Assembly: GCA_964548275.1 (NCBI GenBank) | Contig: CAZJQI010000010.1 | Coordinates: forward strand, 1 to 64,000 | Source of the DNA: JAUVUV01 sp964548275 | GTDB lineage: Bacteria; Gemmatimonadota; Glassbacteria; GWA2-58-10 | DNA length: 64,000 bases | Direction: 5' to 3' | Shown here: positions 16,209 through 22,769 of the stretch, in pieces | Numbering within the stretch: the first letter of the stretch is position 1 | Layout of the letters: the number at the start of each line of letters is the position of its first letter | Made by a program: the position numbers and the translations under genes | Notes under the pieces: model-generated | Seen by the model: the letters and a program-made list of their open reading frames with translations, nothing else | The model's database searches: none | Told to the model about the DNA's origin: nothing

Positions 16209-18325
16209 ACCGAGATCATTCACATATGAAAGCACTCTCTGAAAAACCCTATTCGTCTTTCAGCCATGCACAAGAGCTGCGCCGAATCTGCAATATCTTT
16301 CTCTCCGGGATAAAAGCCGAACAGGCGCTTGGTCAGGCCCTCGGGATAATCCGCAATATCTCGGGCTTGGAAAATATTTTCGGCCTGCTTTACCTTTCCG
16401 ATAGAGACCTCCTTGAGCCAATAGAGCACAGCGCCGGAAAGGGTTTCCCGCCGCTGGAACTAAACAGGAACCTTCTGGGACTTCTTGCCAGCGACCGCAA
16501 GGGCCTGGATCTGGAATCAATCGATCTCAAATCGCTTGGCCAGTCTCACCCCTGGTGGCCGTTTTTCGAACTCAATAAAGTACCCCTCGAAAGAGTTCAT
16601 GCCCGCCTGCTTCTGCCTCTCGGTATGGGCCAGGAGCTTTACGGGATGATTGTGCTGGGGGAAGGCGCCGAACCGGTTGATTTGGGCCGCGAAGAGCTAA
16701 TCCTGCTTCAGCTTGCCGCAAGACAGGCCGCGCTCGGCCTGGCCCGTTTGAGCCTGATCAAGTCGGTCAAGGATACCAGTTTCAAGACCAGGCTGAAAAC
16801 GCTCGAAGTGGAAACCCTTCAGGATGTAGGAGTGGCCATTTCGAGCCACCTTGATCTCAACCAGTTGACCAGCGAACTGCTGCTCCGAGCGGTTTCTGTT
16901 CTCAATATAAACCGTGCCATGGTGCTTCTCGATAACCCGGAAGACAGCTCCTCCGCAGCGCCGGGGCGAATGTATGTTGCAGAGTCGTTCGGCCTGGATG
17001 AAGCTGAAAGCAAAAAATTGAACACTTTCGACGCCAGCAAACTGATACTCGATAACCTGGCAGATATGTCTCACACCATGATCAACGATCCAGATCAGGC
17101 AGGCAGAATATTAGGCTGCCGTAAACTGCTGGTTGTGCCGATCCAGTTCAAGGGTGAGCTGTTGGGTGCGATCATGGTTGCGGACAAGGAAAGCCTCCAT
17201 CAGAAGGAGACTGATTTCGACGAGGACGATCTGAGGCTTTTGACCGCTATGGCCAACCAGGCAGGGGCTGCAATCTCCAACGCCAGGCTTTACCGAAACG
17301 TGCTCCAGATCAAAAACTACAACGAGAATATCCTGACCAGTATCGCAAGCGGGGTAATCACAACGGATCGGAAAGGACGGATTGTAAGTTTCAATGACTC
17401 CGCCGCACGGATTTTTTCTGTCCCTGCTGTCCAGGCTGTGGGGATGCAAGTGGAGAACCTTTTTAAATCGATTGGCCTGGACTCTTTCGCCGCCCAGCTC
17501 GGGGCAACCCTTAAGGAAAAAGACTTTTACCAGGAGACCAACCTCCACGCAGAAACAGCCCAAGGCACCAGTGTGGTTTTCAATATCAGCGCCACACCTC
17601 TGATTCTTGACCAGGAAAGCGGTTCCTTTGCCGGCCTGGTGATCTCGGTGGAAAATATCTCCGAGGAAGCGATGGTCAAGGAGACTCTCAAGCGCTATGT
17701 CAGCTCGAATGTGGTTGATCTGGTACTGGAGAAAGGTCATGAATTTGTGCTGGGAGGCAGCCTTTGCGAGGTTACCATTCTTTTCGCCGATATCCGGGGA
17801 TTCACCCGTCTAAGCGAGGAACACGGTCCCCAGGAGGTGGTGGATCTGCTTAATAACTATTTTGACTTGATAATAGATGTGGCATTTCGCTACAATGGAA
17901 CAGTGGATAAAATAGTCGGGGACGAGATTATGGTGCTGTTCGGGGCCCCGTTTCCTTTTAAGGACGACACCCTGCGCGCGGTTGGCTGCGCGATAGAAAT
18001 GCTCGAAACCCTGGAAAGATTCAACCGGGAAAGGCAGGTCGAGGGCAAGTTTCCGCTCGCGGTGGGAGTTGGGCTCAACAGGGGTTCGGTGATCTCGGGC
18101 AATATCGGCTCGGCCAAGCACATGGATTACACCGTGATCGGCGATGCGGTAAATCTGGCCAGCAAGCTTGTTGACCATGCAGGCGAGAGCCAGATCCTGA
18201 TCACCCGGAGCGTGTATAAGGAGCTTGCGGGATCCGAATTCCTTTGCAAAAAAATTGAAAGTCTCAGGGTAAAGGGCAAGAAAGATTCTGTGGAAATTTA
18301 TGAAGTCCTGGGCAAGAGGAAATGA
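16205..18325 (+). CDS. class III nucleotide cyclase with GAF-GAF-PAS sensor
   Basis: The 706-aa product has GAF-like domains at about 20-180 and 205-365, a PAS domain at 370-485 and a class III cyclase domain at 515-705. Metal-binding Asp529 (FADIRGFT) and Asp573 (VGDE) are present. Lys569 and Thr643 match the purine-binding Lys/Thr pair of bacterial adenylate cyclases, so cAMP is the likely product. The transition-state Arg position in the NLASR motif is Lys654. There is no membrane segment, so sensing is cytoplasmic. ATG overlaps the phosphatase stop, and its own stop overlaps the kinase start, each by 4 nt, implying coupled translation. Activity is uncertain because of Lys654. Confidence 0.9.
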   Translation: MNRDHSHMKALSEKPYSSFSHAQELRRICNIFLSGIKAEQALGQALGIIRNISGLENIFGLLYLSDRDLLEPIEHSAGKGFPPLELNRNLLGLLASDRKGLDLESIDLKSLGQSHPWWPFFELNKVPLERVHARLLLPLGMGQELYGMIVLGEGAEPVDLGREELILLQLAARQAALGLARLSLIKSVKDTSFKTRLKTLEVETLQDVGVAISSHLDLNQLTSELLLRAVSVLNINRAMVLLDNPEDSSSAAPGRMYVAESFGLDEAESKKLNTFDASKLILDNLADMSHTMINDPDQAGRILGCRKLLVVPIQFKGELLGAIMVADKESLHQKETDFDEDDLRLLTAMANQAGAAISNARLYRNVLQIKNYNENILTSIASGVITTDRKGRIVSFNDSAARIFSVPAVQAVGMQVENLFKSIGLDSFAAQLGATLKEKDFYQETNLHAETAQGTSVVFNISATPLILDQESGSFAGLVISVENISEEAMVKETLKRYVSSNVVDLVLEKGHEFVLGGSLCEVTILFADIRGFTRLSEEHGPQEVVDLLNNYFDLIIDVAFRYNGTVDKIVGDEIMVLFGAPFPFKDDTLRAVGCAIEMLETLERFNRERQVEGKFPLAVGVGLNRGSVISGNIGSAKHMDYTVIGDAVNLASKLVDHAGESQILITRSVYKELAGSEFLCKKIESLRVKGKKDSVEIYEVLGKRK

Positions 18326-18756
18326 ACGAGAAACTAAAATTCGATGCTATCGAAAAAATGTCTGTGCCGATGGAGCTCAATCAGGAACTGAAAGTGATCG
18401 AGCGGGCGGAAAAACTCGCTCGTGAGCAGGGATTCGACAGGGACAGTATCGACGAGATAAAACTGGCAGTGATCGAGGCAGTGATCAACGCAATCGAACA
18501 CGGCAGCAACGCCGAACGAATTGTATATATAACTTTCGGGCTCAGCCGCCAACCCCTGCAAATGACCATCACTATCAGTGATTCCGGCGCGGGTTTCAAC
18601 CCCGATTCGGTACGGGAGCCGGATATCAGGGAAAAGATAAACAAGCACGAACGCAAAAGGGGTTGGGGCTTGAAAATCATGCGTAGCCTGATGGATGAGG
18701 TTATAATCAACTCCTCGCCCAGCGGAACCCAGGTTACTTTGATTAAAAGCGGCTAA
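18322..18756 (+). CDS. RsbW/SpoIIAB-like serine kinase (anti-sigma type ATPase)
   Basis: The 144-aa protein is a single GHKL ATP-binding domain. The N-box reads IKLAVIEAVINAIEHGS, the G1 box ISDSGAGF and the G2 box KRGWGLKIM. Kinases of this type phosphorylate a STAS partner on Ser and, in the unphosphorylated cycle, bind a sigma factor or other target. It starts inside the cyclase stop (ATGA). A STAS gene follows 140 nt later and the SpoIIE phosphatase lies two genes upstream, so all three parts of a partner switch are present. No sigma factor is in the cassette, so the target it sequesters is unknown. Confidence 0.9.
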   Translation: MNEKLKFDAIEKMSVPMELNQELKVIERAEKLAREQGFDRDSIDEIKLAVIEAVINAIEHGSNAERIVYITFGLSRQPLQMTITISDSGAGFNPDSVREPDIREKINKHERKRGWGLKIMRSLMDEVIINSSPSGTQVTLIKSG

Positions 18757-18763
18757 AAGTGAT

Positions 18764-18792
18764 TTGACAATTATCACTGTTCACTCTACATT
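18764..18792 (+). promoter_or_regulatory. internal promoter before the STAS gene
   Basis: TTGACA at 18764-18769 and TACATT at 18787-18792 are spaced by 17 nt, about 105 nt before the ATG at 18897. This would let the STAS, VWA and cyclic-nucleotide-binding genes be expressed apart from the upstream three. Confidence 0.5.
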
Positions 18793-18896
18793 TGTTGTAG
18801 AAATTGCATAGCTCTAGCTAAAATATTAATGTTAAAATCAAATTTTACCCGGTTAACAGGGTTCTCTCACATTCAGTTTTGCACGGAGTAATGCCA

Positions 18897-19247
18897 ATGA
18901 CGGAACATTTTCAAGTGACAATTCGCCGGGAACCAAACTATGCCATCCTTTATACTGAAGGATACATAAACAATACCGGCGGCGAAAAAATCGCACAGGA
19001 ATGCTATCAACTTCTTGATGAAGGTATCAAGCGATTTATTCTCGACCTTGCCAAATCTCCGATAGTCAACAGTGTAGGTATTGCAGTGCTTATCGAACTT
19101 ATTGAAAGAGTGCGCGAAGACGGAGAAAAAGTAGTGTTTTGCAACTGTACCCCGGTGATTTCCAAAACCTTCAAAATCATGGGCCTGACCCAGTATGCGG
19201 AACTCTACGAAAATGAAAAAGAAGCCGTGTCCAACATTCTTTCATAG
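18897..19247 (+). CDS. STAS-domain anti-anti-sigma factor (RsbV/SpoIIAA-like)
   Basis: The 116-aa product is one STAS domain. The phosphorylation loop reads IVNSVGIAV; its Ser aligns with the kinase target Ser58 of SpoIIAA, while the preceding Asp is Asn. A C-terminal SKTFKIMGL helix is typical. In the usual switch, the dephosphorylated form binds the RsbW-like kinase and frees its target. ATG 18897 follows GGAG at 8 nt; upstream ATG and TTG codons are worse placed. The 3' end appears to overlap the VWA gene by 35 nt. The Asn substitution may weaken or alter regulation. Confidence 0.88.
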   Translation: MTEHFQVTIRREPNYAILYTEGYINNTGGEKIAQECYQLLDEGIKRFILDLAKSPIVNSVGIAVLIELIERVREDGEKVVFCNCTPVISKTFKIMGLTQYAELYENEKEAVSNILS

Positions 19248-20415
19248 CCTGCTCTCAGAGGGCTTTTCCAAAAGGGTCCTGCCGTTTGTAGCTGCGATCT
19301 TTCTCGCACTGGCGCATTCCCCACTCGGGACGGTGTTCGATCCGGATCATCTCAACAACAAGCGATTTATCAATATCATCTTTATCCTCGACTGCTCGGC
19401 GAGCATGAACAAAATAATCGGCCCGGTGCGCAAGATCGATATCGCCAAGAAAACCATAGAAACGATTATCAAGAACCTGGCGGTGGAAAGCCATGATGTC
19501 GGCTCGATGAAAACCGGTTTGCGGGTTTTCGGCTCCAAGTTCTATAAGTGGAAGCAAAACTGTGATGATACGAGCCTGGAAGTACCTCTGAACGATATCG
19601 AAATCACGATAAACCCGATCCTGACCAAAGTTATAAACGTAACCGCCAAGGGTCAAAGCTCGCTTTCTCTTACAATCGACGCGCTGAAAGGCGATTTTCC
19701 CGAGGAGGAGGAAGAGAACAGCTTTATCGTGGTTGTCTCTGATGGCGACGAATCCTGCGGGGGCAGCCCCTGTGTTGCAGTGAAGCAGCTTGTCAACTCA
19801 AGCCGCGGTATCTCGGTCAACACGCTCGGCGTAGAAACCGACCCGACCGGTTATGAAAACCTCAACTGCATGGCAGAGGCCGGAAACGGCCTGTATTTCG
19901 ACAGCAAAGACGTGGACCAGTTCATTCTGTTGCTGAAAGACGCCAACAGGCGGATCCAGCAGCACCGCCAGATGTTGGCCTCGGGCACAGCCAACGATAC
20001 CAATGTGATCGAAATGCGCGATGTAACCATCAGTCTTACAGAATACACCCTGGAAAGCGCTAGCCCTCTCTACCCGGACCGCGATGAACGCTTTCCGGCA
20101 ATCGATACCCTTCGGCCAGAGGACAAGCTGTTCCTCATCTCATCCAGAGGGCTATGGATCGAGGTTTTCGCGCCTGAAAAACAGATTCAGGGCTGGATCC
20201 TGGCCAAGACCGGCGGTTCGGAATATTCGGTCACTGTTGCTGATGACACGACCCCTCTCTATACGGAAAAAAGCCCCTCCAGCGAGGTGATAACCTATCT
20301 TGAGGCAGGCACGCAGCTTACTGTTCTGAAAAAGGAAGGCGCCTGGTATAATGTTTTCAGCCAGCAATTGAACGTGCGTGGCTGGGTGATTGCATTCAAC
20401 GTTGTGGAACACTGA
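19213..20415 (+). CDS. exported VWA-domain protein with two SH3-like domains
   Basis: The 400-aa protein has a basic N-terminus and a hydrophobic segment (about residues 20-38), suggesting export or anchoring. A von Willebrand A domain follows (about 50-245) with an intact MIDAS start, DCSASMN, and VVSDGDESCG. Two bacterial SH3-like segments are seen at about 275-330 and 338-398, each with a Trp-containing GWI/GWV turn. VWA and SH3 domains usually bind proteins or cell wall. The start is uncertain: ATG 19213 lies inside the STAS gene and ATG 19195 is also possible, but no start codon occurs between the STAS stop and the hydrophobic segment. The role in the cassette is unknown. Confidence 0.75.
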   Translation: MKKKPCPTFFHSLLSEGFSKRVLPFVAAIFLALAHSPLGTVFDPDHLNNKRFINIIFILDCSASMNKIIGPVRKIDIAKKTIETIIKNLAVESHDVGSMKTGLRVFGSKFYKWKQNCDDTSLEVPLNDIEITINPILTKVINVTAKGQSSLSLTIDALKGDFPEEEEENSFIVVVSDGDESCGGSPCVAVKQLVNSSRGISVNTLGVETDPTGYENLNCMAEAGNGLYFDSKDVDQFILLLKDANRRIQQHRQMLASGTANDTNVIEMRDVTISLTEYTLESASPLYPDRDERFPAIDTLRPEDKLFLISSRGLWIEVFAPEKQIQGWILAKTGGSEYSVTVADDTTPLYTEKSPSSEVITYLEAGTQLTVLKKEGAWYNVFSQQLNVRGWVIAFNVVEH

Positions 20416-20485
20416 TTTCTGCCTGATCGGAGTCTCGTTTCCATTCTGTTTATTTTGAACAACCCATTATTTAGTGAGATCTGGC

Positions 20486-21484
20486 ATGGCTGGTGTGCTG
20501 AAAAAATTCACTAGGGGAGAGGCGATTATCGCCGAGGGCACTGTCGGTAAATCGTTCTACATAGTGCGCTCTGGCAAAGTCGAGGTTTTCAAGAACTCTC
20601 CGAACGGCCCGGTACAACTCGCCACCCTGGGACCGAATGAGGTTTTCGGGGAGATGAGCCTGATCGACGACCGTTTCTCACACCGGACGGCAAGTGTGAG
20701 AGCGATCGAGGACAGCGAAATTATCATCCTCGACCGGAAAGGCTTCGATAACTACCTTCAGGATGCCTCGCCCGGAATATACAACCTGATCAAGAGGCTG
20801 GCCAAGCGCCTGCGTGAAACCAACGACATTATCTCCAGGGCCGGAGTAGACCTGCACAACCTGCCCAAGACGATCAAGATAGATGAGGCCAAGGAGAGGG
20901 AAGGGAAACTCACCTACGACCAGATGGCCGAATCAGTCGAGGCTGCAGTGGACCTTAACCTGCTGCCGAAAAAATTCAAAAAAGACCAGGTCCTGATCAA
21001 GGAGAACGCCGAGGCGATGAGCCTCTTCCTTCTCAAGGATGGCACGGTCAAAATATTCAAGACCGTGGGAGAGAAAGAGGTGGAAATCGACACGCTCCGC
21101 ACAAACGAGGTTATCGGCGAAATCAGCATGTTCGAAGAAGGCAAGCGTTTCTTTACCGCACGGGCGCTCGAGGATGGCGAAGCGGTGGTGTTCAGTAAAA
21201 AGCAGATGGATGAAATGTTGCGCAAAGCGCCTCTCGAACTTTTCCTGATCCTGGAATGCACGAGCCAGAAACTTAAAAGGGCCACCCTGCGTTTCCTGGA
21301 AAATTATGAAGAAAATGAAAAGCTGAGAGGGGAAAACGATCAATTGAAAGCCAAACTCGAGAAAGCGGAAAAAGAAAAGGGAAGCCTGGAGGAAAAGCTC
21401 AAACAACAATCACAGATGCTCAAAAAACAAGCACCCCCTTCAACTCCGCAGTCTTCTGCAACACCGGAAGCCGATTCCAACTAG
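20486..21484 (+). CDS. double cyclic-nucleotide-binding effector, no DNA-binding domain
   Basis: The 332-aa product has two CRP-type cyclic-nucleotide-binding domains (about 5-110 and 160-250). A C-terminal coiled coil (about 265-315) and a Pro/Ser tail follow. The first phosphate-binding cassette, FGEMSLIDD...HRTAS, keeps Glu56 and Arg67. The second, IGEISMFEE...FFTAR, has Phe where the ligand-binding Arg should be. No helix-turn-helix or enzymatic domain follows, so output is probably through protein contacts. It lies 70 nt after the VWA gene and 2.2 kb after the cyclase stop, making it a natural receiver of the cyclase product. ATG 20486 is preferred to GTG 20474. Confidence 0.85.
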   Translation: MAGVLKKFTRGEAIIAEGTVGKSFYIVRSGKVEVFKNSPNGPVQLATLGPNEVFGEMSLIDDRFSHRTASVRAIEDSEIIILDRKGFDNYLQDASPGIYNLIKRLAKRLRETNDIISRAGVDLHNLPKTIKIDEAKEREGKLTYDQMAESVEAAVDLNLLPKKFKKDQVLIKENAEAMSLFLLKDGTVKIFKTVGEKEVEIDTLRTNEVIGEISMFEEGKRFFTARALEDGEAVVFSKKQMDEMLRKAPLELFLILECTSQKLKRATLRFLENYEENEKLRGENDQLKAKLEKAEKEKGSLEEKLKQQSQMLKKQAPPSTPQSSATPEADSN

Positions 21485-21544
21485 CCTAAGATCGTTCTGT
21501 TAACGTCATTCCCACCTTTTTTCTCGCCTTTATCCACCTCTTTA

Positions 21545-21573
21545 TTGAGTTTAGCGTTGGGATGATTTATACT
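21545..21573 (+). promoter_or_regulatory. candidate promoter of the LD-carboxypeptidase gene
   Basis: TTGAGT at 21545-21550 and TATACT at 21568-21573 are 17 nt apart. The distance to ATG 21659 is 86 nt. Confidence 0.5.
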
Positions 21574-21658
21574 AAGTGCATAGGATTAAGAACCTTCTAT
21601 TCTGCGGTGATTTCATGTTCGCGGTGCCAAATAATTTTCCCGGGAAGTCTCTTCGATC

Positions 21659-22621
21659 ATGGATAAACCTCTTATCAAGCCCCGGAGGCTGAAGTCCGGA
21701 GACACTGTCGGCCTGGTCACCCCGGCTAGCCCCCTGCTCGATTTCCGTGACATCGCCCGGGCTGGGAAAGTTCTGCGCGGTCTGGGGTTCAATGTTTTGC
21801 ACGGGAAAAATATACGCCAAAGAACAGGATTTCTCGCTGGGGGTGACACCGAGCGCGCCGAGGATCTCCACTCGATGTTCGCCGAGCGTGCGGTGCGCGG
21901 AATATTCGCCCTTCGCGGCGGATACGGCAGCGGCCGCATTCTTGAACTCCTCGACTGGGAGCTTATCGCCTCAAACCCCAAGGTTCTGGTCGGCCACAGC
22001 GACCTGAGTGCCGTTCTCACGGCAATTCACTCCCGCACAGGGATGGTGACTTTCTGGGGCCCGCTGGCAGGCTACGACCTGGGGCGCTCCCCCAGCCCTT
22101 TTAAGACGAGATGGCTCAAGGCGGTAACTTTCAAAACATCCAATGAGCTGAAACTGCCCGGTTCTCCTCCCGGAATCCGGCGGCGGCTGCGTGTCCTGGC
22201 TGGCCATGGTACAGCCCAGGGGCGACTTGTGGGGGGAAACCTGAGCGTTATTACCAGTCTTCTCGGCACGCCATTCGAGATCGATACCAGGGGCAGGCTG
22301 TTGTTCTTTGAGGACGTGGATGAGGAGCCTTACCGAATAGACCGGATGCTTACCCAACTGGCCCTGGCCGGAAAACTTCACCAGGCTGCCGGAATAATTG
22401 TCGGCTACTGTGTCAACTGTGAATCCAGCGGGAGGATGCGCCGCACGTTCAACCTTTCTCAGGTACTTAAAGACAGGCTCGGCCATCTCGGCATACCGGT
22501 GATTTACGGGAGCCCCCTGGGCCACGAGCCTGAAAAAATCACCCTGCCGCTGGGCGTAAAAGCGCGCCTGGATACCGAAAGGCCGGCACTGACTCTGCTT
22601 GAAGCGGCTGTGAGCCACTGA
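21659..22621 (+). CDS. LD-carboxypeptidase, peptidase family S66
   Basis: S66 enzymes trim the terminal D-Ala from tetrapeptide in peptidoglycan recycling; relatives such as MccF cleave peptide-nucleotides. The 320-aa product has RGGYGSGRIL, the nucleophile Ser in VGHSDLSAVL, the Glu in FFEDVDEEPYRIDRML and the His in GSPLGHEP. That is the complete Ser-Glu-His triad arrangement. No signal peptide is seen, so it is cytoplasmic like LdcA. It has its own candidate promoter, so it is probably separate from the signalling cassette. Confidence 0.9.
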   Translation: MDKPLIKPRRLKSGDTVGLVTPASPLLDFRDIARAGKVLRGLGFNVLHGKNIRQRTGFLAGGDTERAEDLHSMFAERAVRGIFALRGGYGSGRILELLDWELIASNPKVLVGHSDLSAVLTAIHSRTGMVTFWGPLAGYDLGRSPSPFKTRWLKAVTFKTSNELKLPGSPPGIRRRLRVLAGHGTAQGRLVGGNLSVITSLLGTPFEIDTRGRLLFFEDVDEEPYRIDRMLTQLALAGKLHQAAGIIVGYCVNCESSGRMRRTFNLSQVLKDRLGHLGIPVIYGSPLGHEPEKITLPLGVKARLDTERPALTLLEAAVSH

Positions 22622-22769
22622 AAACGCGAAATGATCCGGCGTTGTGAGATCGAACAGCAAATACGAATTTCTTATGATAAAAAGGGAATGTGTGGATCTT
22701 GCCGCTGGCGATGGAAGGGGAGTTTGCGCGGCCGGCTCCGGTGAAAAGGCTGGATTAAAGCTTATCCGG

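Noticed and set aside
15192..16235. 347-codon open frame antisense to the SpoIIE domain
   Set aside because: It lies over well-supported phosphatase motifs and has no motif of its own.
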